The notes under the pieces: model-generated
Database searches by the model: none
The model's input: only the letters and a program-made list of their open reading frames with translations
Told to the model about the DNA's origin: nothing
Source of the DNA: Combretum micranthum
Taxonomy: Eukaryota; Streptophyta; Magnoliopsida; Myrtales; Combretaceae
Direction: 5' to 3'
NCBI GenBank assembly: GCA_024138025.1
Contig: JAMXBD010000065.1
Span: 1,364,001 to 1,428,000 of the forward strand
DNA: 64,000 nt
Translations under genes and position numbers: made by a program
In this document: positions 46,640 to 57,774 of the stretch, in pieces
Numbering within the stretch: the stretch's first letter is position 1
Layout of the letters: each line of letters opens with the position of its first letter

Positions 46640-49369
46640 TTCCTAATAATGAATCAATCACCACCTGAAATGAAATATCAATTAAAAAAGCAATTCACGA
46701 TACTGTAATGCGTAACCATGATACTGAGTATCTTTATTTTATGACTAAAACATAAGTAGGAAATAGTTAAAGCTACGATAGGTCTCTAAATAAAAAGGAT
46801 GAACGAAAAAAAGATTCAATTTATATCCTTCTTTATTTGCTTGATTGCTTCTATTCTTAACTGTTATAATTAACAGCTTTTGTTTCCTAGAATGATTCAT
46901 TAGGCCCGCTGGTCGAGAAGATGGAAATGTGAACTCTGCAGAAACAGAAAAAAAAAAAAGGAAAAAATGAAAAAGCGCAGGCATTCATAACAGTAATAAA
47001 CATTGACTTGGACTCTGTTATAGCTTCATGCATGCTGATATAGTAGACGATACAAGGCTTTCATGTCTCCAGACTCTACATAGAATATTATAGGATTAGA
47101 GGTTCATAATACTGCAGGTTTAGTTGAGCCAACTGAGAAACAATTAAGAGTTAAATACAATATCTATTTGGAGATTGATAAATAGACAAGGTTGACATCG
47201 AATTTCCGGCGATCAGGTGTACATTGGTTTAAGATGAGTTGATGTATTTCACTAACTTATCAGCTGGATTTTACCTTTTTAAAATTGGACCGTGAAAATT
47301 AGGCATGGGTAGTGTTATTGCTTCGATTAAAAATATTTTTTTCTAAATATTAACCCATGAATTCACTCTGTTATTCCCAACCACGAAAACTTCAATAGGA
47401 ATTCGAAAAAAATAGATTCCTTGACAATGGAGGTTACTAAGTATAAAAAAAAAAAAAATGCCACGGATTACTGCAAGTTGCCATCACTAAGTAAAATCAG
47501 ACACAAAGATAAATTCATCAACCATTGATCGCTCATAAAAAATTTAAAACGTTGAACCATTAATCAGCCTTTAAATAACAATACTAACTAATATAAGACA
47601 GCAAAAATACGACTCTGGTTCTGCATTAACACAGCCTGTTCATTGCTAACCCACCAAAAAATTCCGGTTCCTGCAAAAAAAATTAAAAATTGCCTTTTTC
47701 TTTGCATCTTCTATCGTGATCACAACACAATCCAACAAACCATGGCACTAATAGCACAGTGAAATTTTAAAATTAACTTATCATGACAAATAATAGTTGC
47801 ACCAAAAAAAATAAAAAGAAACTACAAATTAGTGATGGCAAAACGAAACCGTAGTTAACCAATTCATCTGTGCCCGAGCTGCAGAGTACATGGAAAACAA
47901 ATAAGAGACACTCAGGTGGAGAGTTTAACTAGGAATAGAGCCCACAAAAATGCCACAAGTACACGTATAGCAAGATAAATAGAGAAACTATAGTTCAAGT
48001 TAACTTCAAAGGGATGGAATTCCTCCCTTGCAAAGTTCTGTGTTCAAGTTGCAAAACAACTAATAACCATTTTACTATTCCTCTAACTGCCCCTGACAGA
48101 TAAAGAATTGCAAAGCTTCTTCATGATCACAACAATAGCTGTTCCTTATCTTTTTAAATATTTTCATACTTCATCTGACATCTTGCCAGGCATGACTAAA
48201 GCGAGGGTACATTGGTATCTTAGATTGTGATAATCTAAATTTATTATCATTTAAGTGCAAAAACATAAGTATGGTTGTTACTTTTTTTGTATTCCTCTGG
48301 AATGTAAATCTATTTTACTTTCTTCCGCTCCACCAAACCAATGATAGTATTGAGCAATGAATACACAGATTTAGGGCTAGTCTTCATCTCAATTTGTAAA
48401 ACTAGACAGATCAACAATAGGTAATGCACTGGTCTCAAGGAAAATGTACGAGGAACTTTGCCAAGGATGTGGAAAATTCTTAAGAAGACAGGTGGAGTTT
48501 TGATTGTGCCCATCGGAAGAAGAGACCCCAATGGTCATAATAAATTAATTTATGTAAAATCTAGGGTTTTCGAAAATAATTAGCCTTGTTACCAGCCAAA
48601 GACTAGAGGCCTGTATTACAAAAAATAGGTACAAGCCAATGATAAATTCAATCATCACAAGCAATGGAATCAGCAATGGTGGTCAAGATATAATGGACAG
48701 GGTGAAAGACAAAAGGGACATATTTTTGAGATGCCAAGAGCCCTCAGAGCTAGCAAACTGTGAAGAAATGAGTCGATTGGTTTTCCAATATGAAGGCCTA
48801 TAAACTTCCAGGAGGTACAGTTAAGAGATTCTAACGCTAAGTTAAGCTAATGTAACACTTCATAAACATTGAAATAGCCGAGGGGATATATTATATATAA
48901 TATATATAAGAAGCAGAGTGAACAAAAAATGAGAGCATGGTCGAGCAAAGCAAACCGATCCAGTGGACCAGACATCTCCAGAATTCAACGCGCAGAGACG
49001 TTCCGAACTTCCGATCACACTGCACAAACAAATCCATGAGTCAACAAAAAATCAAAATTCAAACTCCACATTCTCTTCAGAAACCCTAACGGACAAAATC
49101 TAAAAACCTAGCTCAAAATTAATAAAGAAAGAAGAAGAAGAAAGAAGAAGAAGAAAGAACCTTGATTAATGTAAACAAACAAAATTACCAATTGACTAGT
49201 GAGATTGTGTGAGACAGTGAGAGCACCTGGCAGAGGAGTCGGAGTTAGGGTTAGGTCCTTAGGGTTCAAACAAAATGTCTATAGTGACTAGTGAGACGGT
49301 GAGAGGGAAAGCCAAAAAGGTCGTTTAAAAATTTCAGACTTATTTTTTTAAATTATTTATATTATGACG
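46640..49369 (-). other. hAT 5' noncoding region
   Basis: Noncoding interior of the transposon upstream of the transposase. In minus orientation, from about 49250 to 48950, it looks like a spliced leader: CT-rich block, possible donors near 49210 and 49185, and a ttgtttgtgcag acceptor near 49020. This would give a 5' UTR intron, as in several plant hAT elements; the structure is inferred, not proven. The open frame at 48310-48531 is not recognisable. Confidence 0.5.
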
Positions 49370-49546
49370 GGTTCAGGTTACCCAATCGGGTTTTTTTAAT
49401 GACCCGAACCCGCCCCGAAACCCTATAGGGTCAGCAAGATATTTTCCAAACCCGTCTCGTAACCCTATAGGGTCTGACCCTATAGGATTTTTAACGGTTC
49501 GGACGAGGCGGGTACCCTATAATGACCCGCCCCGGTTGCATCCCTA
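49370..49546. repeat. hAT right end: TIR and subterminal repeats
   Basis: Mirror of the left end. It contains acccgccccg, aaccctatagggt (three close copies of the palindromic ccctatagg core between 49420 and 49495) and the 22-bp TIR at 49525-49546. In gene orientation this is the promoter-proximal end. Confidence 0.85.
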
Positions 49547-49554
49547 CATGGAAC

Positions 49555-51004
49555 TATACATACGAACAATGGCTTAACAATGGCTTGCAAACCAACTCGT
49601 TTACTCATTTTAAAAGATGGGCTATGGCTAATATTTTTCTCTTTTTTTTTCTTATTTTTAAATGAGTCAATTTTATCCTATTTATTTAGCTCGCGAGCTA
49701 TAGTGAGGTAATTCATGGTCGGTTGGGCCGGCCTTCAAGCCAAATTATAAGAAAACAGAAAAAGGAAAAGTTTAATCAGCTTATTTGAACCCACACCATT
49801 CTAAATATAATCTATTCAGATATTATTATAAGAAAATTAGGTTTAAAAGATATATTTTTTATCTTAATATATAAATTTTTATTATAAAAAGTATCATTGC
49901 TCATTTTGTTTATAAAAATATAATATATTTTATCTATTTTTTGTTGCATATTTGAGTGGGAGTACGATTTTCTTCTGTCCATTTCCCAGCGGCGGAGAAA
50001 ATTCCATGCATATTCTATTAAGTCTTATCCCGGCATGTTTATTTTCTACTTCTTCGTCTTTTTCTCCCCTGATTCTAGATGTCATTAATTTATTCAATAA
50101 TTTCATACTTTATATTATGCATTTATTTTTTCTTTTTAGTACACACATTTGTAGTGCGATGCTTGCTAGTCTATATAAATCCCTAAAATATTTAAATGTT
50201 TCAATTTTCATACAAATTAAAAATAAAATAATTATTTTGGTCCATTTAGCATATGGGTTGGCCTAGTCTGAGATTGGTAAGCTCATATGCCCACCTCTAA
50301 TTACATTCGGTGAAAGAGTAGATTATATCGCAAGAGACAGTTGTACTTTATGAAAATAATACCTAAAGAAATATAATTCTTGAAAACGCCGTGATTTTTA
50401 ACTCATTTACTTGAGAAGAATAGCTATCAATTCTATTCTTATTTTACGTAAATATGCTATTATGGTATTTATTTAAGAAAAAATGATATTACATAAAATA
50501 ATAAATAGTAAGTCATGTCTCATGAATGGTTTATTTTCAATTTTATCATAAATCTCTATTTTGAAAATATAATCTATATGATTATCATTCTTTGTATCAA
50601 AAGGTATTGTAGATATTTTACTTTTGTTATAATAATTACTTATTCATTTCTTTTACTAAGTGAAGATTATAATAAATAATATTACAATCCCGTTATATTC
50701 CTATTCATTAATCTATTTGATCATTGATATTAGTGTAATATATTATTTCCGGCAATATATACCAACACACACACAATATTGATATCTATATCTGACATCG
50801 CAATATTTCGTTTTCAAATGAGTAAAGGATAAAAGTGTTCCAAAAAGCAAAATGCTTAAGACCCAAAAACCTTTTTAAACATTTGGCCTCTTTTTAAAAC
50901 TTTATATCCCAAAAAACAAAAAAATTCTATATCCAGGCATACTAATAGGACATTATGGAATTTCATGATCTTATAAGTATAGGTTACAGCGAAGGAAAGT
51001 GTCA
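49555..51004. other. Noncoding AT-rich stretch
   Basis: No supported gene. The open frame at 49952-50266 is hydrophobic and AT-driven, with no recognisable domain. 49690-49740 has a short gctcgcgagc / gggccggcc patch like the decayed hAT repeats elsewhere. Confidence 0.4.
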
Positions 51005-51125
51005 ATTATTATTATTATTATTATTATCATCATCATAACAGGTAGAAAGAATCGAACTTAAAACTTTTCATATAAGAGACTAAAGAGATGTCACTAGATC
51101 ATAAAATTATTGGAGTATAAACTCA
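51005..51125 (-). repeat. tRNA-derived SINE-like fragment with simple-repeat tail
   Basis: On the minus strand: an A-box-like atgatctagtgacatc (about 51105-51090), then an agttcgattctttc B-box-like segment (about 51060-51046), then a tail of atgatgataataataat (51040-51005). The head layout and the short-repeat tail are what a plant tRNA-SINE would leave. The copy is short and worn. Confidence 0.45.
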
Positions 51126-51270
51126 GGAAGCCGCCTCTCATTCAGTATTTAATTTTGCAATTTTGTTGTTTCCCTTTTCCACCCTACAATATTTAACACA
51201 TTTTGTAGATCTTATGTATATTTTTTGTCGGACTACTATAATTTTAATTTGTCAATTTAGTGTTGCATAT

Positions 51271-51872
51271 TGATACACCCCACATGGGCCTCGGATTCCC
51301 ACGTGCGATTACTAAAAGAAAACCCTAAAACATTCAATCACCTTTTCTCTCTTCCGACACACTCGAGGTAAGGTTTTTCTCTCTTTTCTTGCTATTTCTC
51401 TACAGAACAAAAACTAGGGTTTTCTCAAATGATATTTTCAAATGTTCAAATCTATATAAACTCTTGTTCTAATACTTCTATTGATGTTATTTGCGAGGTG
51501 GATAATGTTGGGTAATTTCTGGAATTCGAGCTTCCAGTAGGCTACTTGCTCAGATCTTTGTTGGGGTAAAATTAATACCTCCTTCTATTCTATTATTTGT
51601 CATTTATATGATTCTGAGATGATTCTTACAGTCTGTATTACATCCTTTGCCAGCTATGATGCTATTTATTTCTTGGTTAACAAAAGACAGCTACTACATG
51701 TTTTGCTGAGTGTTAGTTTTCTAAAATGTTACATGAAACAAAACTTGCTGGATATTTTCAACATTATATTGTTTGTTGAAGTTTCTTAAAATAGATGTAA
51801 TTTGTTTTACTTCGTAATATAATCTATAACCGTACTGGTGTTCTTCTAGTCCTATGACTTCGTGTCATAACA
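51271..51872 (-). repeat. 3' LTR of the Gypsy element
   Basis: 602 bp, starting tgatacaccccacatggg on the plus strand and ending cgtgtcataaca. Clearly homologous to 56344-56921 with scattered substitutions and indels, including an insertion of about 15-25 bases near 51750-51775 relative to the other LTR. Confidence 0.93.
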
Positions 51873-54800
51873 TCTTCCTCCCGCTCTGGAAAACCCTTGT
51901 CCTCAAGGTGATATTCTGGATATCTCTGTGGAAATCACCGAGATCTATCCATGAAGCTCTTTTATCGTAGAGACTCCCATTGGACCAACATCGTTTAAAA
52001 AATTTGCCTTATCGATGGATAGAACGAACATCCAACAAGCTAGTGGTTGACATTGGAAATTGTCATGAGATTCCCTGGTAAATGTACCAGTAGAATGAGC
52101 ACCCTCGGCTTTCCTTAGTAATGAGAATGAAAAATAGATGATTTTGGAATGTTGTGGTAATTGCAAATGATATGCCACATGACCCACTCGTTTAATAATC
52201 TGTTAAGGCCAAAATAATGTCGTGAAAGCTTAAAAGAGAGCCTATTGGCAAGAGAAGGTTGCCTATAAGGTTGTAGCTTCACGTACACCCAATCACCCAC
52301 TTCAAATGTCTTGTCTGTTCTGTGCTTGTCTGATAATTGTTTCATGCGCAACTGTGCATGGCTTAAATTGGATTTTAAGCACCTCAATAACTCATCTCGA
52401 TTCTTCAACTCATGATCTACTGCATCTATATGAGATTGTCCTTGAACATATTTGGGTATAGTGGGTGGTGTTCTACCGTATAGAATTTGGAATGGGGTCA
52501 TCTGTGTACTAGTATGATAACAAATATTAAAGCAATACTCAGCCCATGCAAGGAATTTAGGCTATTCCTTCAAACAATCCATAACATAAGCTCGTAAGTA
52601 CTATTCCAAACATCGATTCATGACTTTGGTTTGACCATCTGATTGAGGATGGTTGAACTCATTTTCAAAGTTGTTCCACTGAGTTTAAATAACTCAGTCC
52701 AAAAGTGGCTCATAAAGACTCTGTCCCTATTCGAAACAATTGTCTTTGGAATTCCATGTAATTTGACAATTGTATTCACGAACAAGCTGGCTACTGATGT
52801 AGCAGTATAATGAGCTGTGAGACTCCCAAAATGAGAATATTTGGAAAGCCTATCTATGACCACCATAATAACAGAATATCCACCAAATAAAGGAAGGCTA
52901 GTGAGAAAATCCATCGAAATATCCTCAAAAACTTCTTGAGGAATGGGAAGTGGTTGTAATAACCCCACTGGAGATGTGGTCAAATGTTTTATCTGTTGAC
53001 GCACATGGCAACACTTCACAAAAGTTTCTACATCCCTCTTCATATTAGGCCAAAAGAAAGATTCCTGAAAGCCTTTTAAAAGTTTTCAATATGCCTAAAT
53101 GACCTCCCATGTGAGCTGAATGAAATTCTAATATCAGTGAATTGATAATAGAAGAATGAGGAGGATAAAAATTTTGGTTCCCAAAAAGAGTAAATCATCT
53201 TTGACCACTAAAGGCCACTAAAAAAAAACTTCAGCTTCACAATCCGATAGTAATTTTTGGCATTCCTTATTTGTCTTGAACTCTGTCTTAATTATTATGA
53301 CAAAGTCAAAGGAAGGCAAGGATAGTGAAAGTAACTGGGCTGTGGGATCAAAGCTACGCGATAAAGCGTCAGCTACCACATTTTCAGAGCCCGGCTTATA
53401 TAATATTTCATAATCATATCCCAAAAGTTTCACCAAATATTGTTGCTGTTCAGGAGTTTGAATGGTCTGAGACAAAATTTCTTTGAGACTCTTTTGATCT
53501 GTTCGAATAATGAAATGTCGTCCTAACAAATAATGTCTCCACTCTTTAACAGCCTCAACTAAAGCCACCAATTCACGAACATAGGCACTTGCTTTCTGCA
53601 TCCGCATGGAAAATTTCTTGCTAAAGAAAGCAATGGGATGAGAGTTTTAATGTAACACAGCACCCATACCAGCTCCTGAGGCATCAGTGTCTACTATAAA
53701 AGTCTGAGTGAAATCAGGTAGAGCCAAAACCGGAGTAGTCATTAAAGCCTTTTTTAAGGCTAAAAAGGCTGATGCAACCTGAGGATCCCAAAGATAAGCA
53801 TCTTTTCTTAATAGATTGGTAGAGGAGCAGCAATACTAGCATAATGCTGGACAAATCTTCTATAATAACCAGTGAGCCCCAAAAATCCTCGTAATTGTGA
53901 TGAATTAATTGGAATAGGCCAAGTTTGGATTGCCTGAACCTTAGAAGGATCAGGAGAGACTCCTTCAGCAGAAACAAAATGACCCAAATAATCAATTTTA
54001 GTTTGACCAAAAAGACATTTGGACCGTTTAAAAAAAAAACTGATGTTCTTTGAGACAACACAAGGCAGTCTCTAAGTGAGACAAATGATCATCAATAGAT
54101 TTGCTGTAGATGAGAATATCATAAAAAAAAAAAACAATGATGAATTTTCTCAAATATGGCCGAAAAATATTATTCATCACAGATTGAAATGTTGATGGAG
54201 CATTGGATAAGCCAAATGGCATAACCAAAAATTCATAATGGCCTTCGTGAGTACGAAAGGCTGTTTTATGAATATCATCTGGAAACATGCGAATCTGGTG
54301 ATAACCAGCACGCAGATCTAACTTGGAAAATATAATTGCTCCAAACAATTCATCCAAAAGTTCATCAATAGTGGGTATGGGAAACTTATCCCAAATAGTG
54401 GTCTGGTTTAAAGCTCTATAATCGACACAAAATCACCAAGACCCATCTTTCTTTTTAACCAATAGAACTGGTAATGAAAACGGACTAGTACTAGGCCGTA
54501 TAATACCAGAATCTAGCATTTCCTGAACTAACTTCTCAATCTCCCCCTTCTGAAAATATGGATAACGATAGGGTCTGACATTAATGGGTTGTGAATCATT
54601 CTTCAAATGGATATGATGTTGAACATCTCTTAGAGGGGGCAATGATGATGGAGTCTCAAAACACTCTGAAATCTGCCCAAGAGCTCTTCAATAGAGTTAT
54701 TGTAGGTGGTATCAATGAGTGAATGATCTGTCTAGCCACTAAACTAAATAATCCAGCAATCTGATCAGCTTTGATCAATTTGCGTAATTGAAGAGACTCA

Positions 54801-56308
54801 ATACGTTGGGGAATCGAGAAGAAATACCCTAAGCAAATGTGATGTCCATTCAACATGAAATCCATAGTAAGATGGGCATAATCCATAGTGACAGGCCCTA
54901 AAGTTTGTAGCCACTGAATTCCCAAGACTAAATCTGCTCCTTGAATAGGTAAAACATAAAATCAACATTAATCTGAGTTTGACCCAAAAGTAAGGAACTT
55001 TCTCACAAAACCCTGAACATGTCAAATATTCCCCATTACCAATCATTACTTTAAATGAGGAAATAGCTAAAATAGGCAAATGTAATTGTCGTGCAATGTG
55101 TTCTTGAATAAAATTGTGAGTACTCCGGAATCCACTAAAATGGAAACTGGTTGTCCTCCAATATGTCCTTCCAATCGAAGGGTACGGGCTTGTGCCAGAA
55201 AGAGCATGATAACTGATCTCAATAGGAATTTCCTGCATTCCTGAGTATCAACATGCAATGGTGTATCCACCTGTTCCGTCTCATCAATATCATCATCAGG
55301 CTGAATTATCATAAGAAATTTGGCCTTACAAATATGATCTTTATTAAATTTCTCATCACAATTGAAACAAAGACCTTTCTCTCGACGTACTGCCATCTCA
55401 GTAGGAGTCAAACGTTTAAAGGGTAATGATTTCTTTGGAATTGTAGTGGAAACAGTGGGTTGAGAAGATGAAGTTAAGGTAGATTTGGTAGGAAAAATTT
55501 TAGGTTTGAGTGAAGTCTGTGGAGTATATGTAGAAGAAATACTGGGTTTTGAAAAAGTATTATGTGGTGGAAGGGTAGAAAATGAAGTAGGGTAGGGAAA
55601 AGTGTGTAAAAACTTAGATTCAAAAAGCTTGGCTAGACTCATAGCTTGAATCAGACCAGTAGGTTGAGAAGCTAAAACTTCTTGCTGAATAAGAGGTTTT
55701 AATCCTGAAATGAAACAACTCATTAAGAAACTTTCAGATAAACCAGTAACCTGATTAGATAGAGATTCAAAAGCATGTTGATATTCAGTCACTGTTCCAG
55801 ATTGCACTAATTTGGAAAGCTTTCCTTGCGGATCCTCATACATAGAAGGACCAAAACGTTGTTCCATGGCTTTAAGAAAAACAGGCCATGTGGACAATAA
55901 ACCACTCCGATATAACCACTGATACCAATCAGCCGCATCATCCTCCATTGCAAAAGATGCAATTTTCAAACGTTCTGAGTCAGGAACATTGTGTAAATCA
56001 AAAAATTGATTGGCTGGAAAATCCATGAAATAGGATTATCCCCTGAAAATTTGGGTAAATCCAATTTCATATTTCTCATGTAAGAAAAGGAGACTCCCCA
56101 TTACTTGAATGTCCCGATGGAGAAAATGATGAATGATCCTGAGAACCAAATTTGGATTAGACTGATTCTCCATTTGCAATTTCACAAATTACAAAACTTG
56201 AGTCATATCTGCAAAAGTGATCGTTTTAGACTCAAGTGAAGTGATCTTAGTGGCATGAGACTGAAGATCATCTTTAAACTGAGAAATACTTCTAGTGCCG
56301 TCTGCCAT
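51850..56308 (-). pseudogene. Gypsy gag-pol polyprotein, frameshifted
   Basis: Starts at ATG 56308-56306 (MADGTRSISQFKDD...) and soon meets a stop. Gag continues at 56026-55067 (ERLKIASFAMEDDAADWYQW; zinc-knuckle-like CFNCDEKFNKDHIC). The protease motif LVDSG is at about 55125, with the frame changing right after it. Reverse transcriptase is at 54642-54028 ([36 protein letters not shown]); its FFDD catalytic box is replaced by FFFYD inside a T-run, so a catalytic Asp is lost. RNase H is at 53607-53218 (YVRELVALVEAVKEWRHYLLG, IRTDQKSLK, VADALSR). Integrase is at 53043-52115 (SMDFLTSLP, VSNRD, MTPFQILYGR). The C-terminal tail is at 52187 to about 51850. At least six frame breaks are visible. 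The protein is dead. Confidence 0.93.
51873..51886 (-). promoter_or_regulatory. Polypurine tract
   Basis: Minus-strand gagcgggaggaaga lies directly next to the 3' LTR, where the plus-strand primer of an LTR element is expected. Confidence 0.65.
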
Positions 56309-56323
56309 GACAACAATAGCAAT

Positions 56324-56343
56324 CAAATCAATGAAAGCACCAA
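56324..56343 (-). promoter_or_regulatory. Candidate primer-binding site
   Basis: Minus-strand ttggtgctttcattgattt follows the 5' LTR end directly, the place of the tRNA primer site. I could not name the tRNA; it is not the initiator-Met type. Confidence 0.5.
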
Positions 56344-56921
56344 TGATACAACCCACACGGGCCTTGGATTCTCACGTGTGATTACTAAAAGAAAACCTAA
56401 AACTCAACCACCTTCTCTCTCTTCCGACACACTCGAGGTAAGGTTTTTCTCTCTTTTCTTGATATTTCTCTACAGAATACAAACTAGGGTTTTCTCAATG
56501 ATGTTTTCAAATGTTCAAATGTACAGATCTATAAACTTTGTTCTAATACTTCTATTGTTGTTATTTGCGAGGTGGATAATGTTGGATAATTTCTGGAATT
56601 CAAGCTTCCAGTAGGCTCCTTGCTGAGATCTTTGTTGGGGTAAAACTACCTCCTTCTGTTATATTATTTGTCATTTATATGATTCCACATGATTCTTACA
56701 GTCTGTATTAATCATTTTGCCAGCTATGATGCTATTTGTTTCTTGGTAACAAAAGCAGCTACTACATGTTTTGCTTAGCTGTTAGTTTTCTAAACTGTTA
56801 CATGAAACAAACTTAGTATGTTGCTAAGTTTCTTAAAACAGATGTATTCTATTTTTACTTCGTAATATAATCTTGTAACTGTACTGGTGTTCTTCTAGTC
56901 CTGTGACTTCGTGTCATAACA
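56344..56921 (-). repeat. 5' LTR of the Gypsy element
   Basis: 578 bp, plus-strand start tgatacaacccacacggg and end cgtgtcataaca. It is 24 bp shorter than the partner LTR. Confidence 0.93.
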
Positions 56922-56926
56922 CATAT

Positions 56927-57300
56927 CCTTATCCAATTCAGAGAAAATAATCATAGAATGATAAGCAATGTATTTTCTAGGAACTTATCATTCAACCAAA
57001 ATATAATAATAATGATGATGACATAAAAAATTATAATAAAAACAAATAAGAGATTGCATACTATATAATCGAACACATTTATTAACAAATGTCTATTTTT
57101 GTAGCAATTTCAAATGTATTTTGTTATTATGTAGACTTTTTTTTTTTTTTTTTCTATTTGATATTTCATTTTTCCAACATGTGATTAAAAGATATACTAT
57201 TGAAAACAATTGACGGACGAAAAACTTATATATATATATATATTAAAAAAAAAAAAACCTCTATTAACTAATTTCAGCCAAACTAGTCTCCATGGAAACC
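56927..57300. other. Noncoding stretch
   Basis: Downstream flank of the small basic protein gene. It contains poly-T (57138-57153), a TA repeat (57229-57242) and poly-A (57245-57257). Nothing else was seen. Confidence 0.4.
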
Positions 57301-57708
57301 TCAGCAACACTTCCTCATGACCGCCGGAGGAGAGACCACCGTGATGGCTGGTCCACGATTGCAGAAAAGTAGGGAAGCATTACGTCGTGTGAACGACAAG
57401 ATCGAGAGCACCATTTTGTTAACCTTAACGACCAATTTCTTTGCTACGCTATGAGCCCTCGTAATTTTCCTCGAACTATTTTTTGATGTCAATTTGTATG
57501 TCTTTAGAAACATCTGCCTCTGCCTTGCTCTCTCACGTCTATAACTCAAGGAAAATGGAATTGTCTTCCCCTGAATTTCCTTTCTCCGCTTGCTAGGCGT
57601 TCGCCGGCCGCTGTAATTTCTACTACGGCGACGCTGATCAAGCAACTCATAGTGGTCGCCTCCATGATGGCTGATTCTCACGGTGGCGTTCCTTACAATT
57701 GTGTTCAT
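57301..57708 (-). CDS. Small basic protein of unknown function
   Basis: An intronless 135-aa frame starting at ATG 57708-57706 (MNTIVRNATVRISHHGGDHYELL...) and stopping at 57301. It is very rich in Arg and Lys: RRRSRNYSGRRTPSKRRKE in the first half, then RRERARQRQMFLKTYKL and VAKKLVVKVNKMVLSILSF, a possible amphipathic helix. There is no signal peptide or membrane span. The codons are clearly less AT-rich than the surroundings, and a TATA box stands 52 bases upstream, so I take it as a real gene. The basic segment plus helix recalls atypical, non-DNA-binding bHLH-like regulators, but no family signature is certain. A chance open frame cannot be excluded. Confidence 0.6.
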   Translation of the reverse strand: MNTIVRNATVRISHHGGDHYELLDQRRRSRNYSGRRTPSKRRKEIQGKTIPFSLSYRRERARQRQMFLKTYKLTSKNSSRKITRAHSVAKKLVVKVNKMVLSILSFTRRNASLLFCNRGPAITVVSPPAVMRKCC

Positions 57709-57760
57709 GGCTGACCTTGAAGGAAAAGTGAATTTACAATATAAAGGAAAGAAAATGTCT

Positions 57761-57768
57761 TTATATAG
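57761..57768 (-). promoter_or_regulatory. TATA box of the small basic protein gene
   Basis: Minus-strand ctatataa lies about 52 bases upstream of the ATG at 57708; a transcription start near 57730 would leave a leader of about 20-25 bases. Confidence 0.55.
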
Positions 57769-57774
57769 AAAGAG

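Larger units (their letters stand above)
43659..49546 (-). mobile_element. Complete autonomous-looking hAT transposon
   Basis: 5,888 bp. The ends are perfect 22-bp inverted repeats starting tagggatgcaaccggggcgg. The target site catggaac is repeated exactly at 43651-43658 and 49547-49554, the 8-bp size diagnostic of hAT insertions. Inside, the transposase gene (minus strand) reads without damage over three exons. About 2.9 kb of noncoding leader separates the gene from the 49546 end; in minus orientation it has a CT-rich segment and (near 49130-49165) a gaa/ctt repeat. Perfect ends, perfect duplication and an intact gene together point to a young and possibly still active copy. Confidence 0.95.
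51271..56921 (-). mobile_element. Full-length Ty3/Gypsy LTR retrotransposon (inactive)
   Basis: 5,651 bp with two LTRs in direct orientation, TG...CA ends and a perfect 5-bp target duplication catat (51266-51270 and 56922-56926). Transcription would run on the minus strand: 5' LTR 56344-56921, gag-pol 56308 to about 51850, 3' LTR 51271-51872. Domain order gag-PR-RT-RH-IN marks it as Ty3/Gypsy; the overall style is chromovirus-like, but no chromodomain was identified. Many frameshifts and substitutions between the LTRs show it is old and not autonomous. Confidence 0.95.

Noticed and set aside
49235..49270. Interstitial telomere repeat (ttagggtt-like words)
   Set aside because: Only two or three imperfect units lie inside the hAT leader; too few.
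49952..50266. 104-aa hydrophobic open frame
   Set aside because: Phe/Ile/Leu-rich because of AT-rich DNA; no family or signal supports it.
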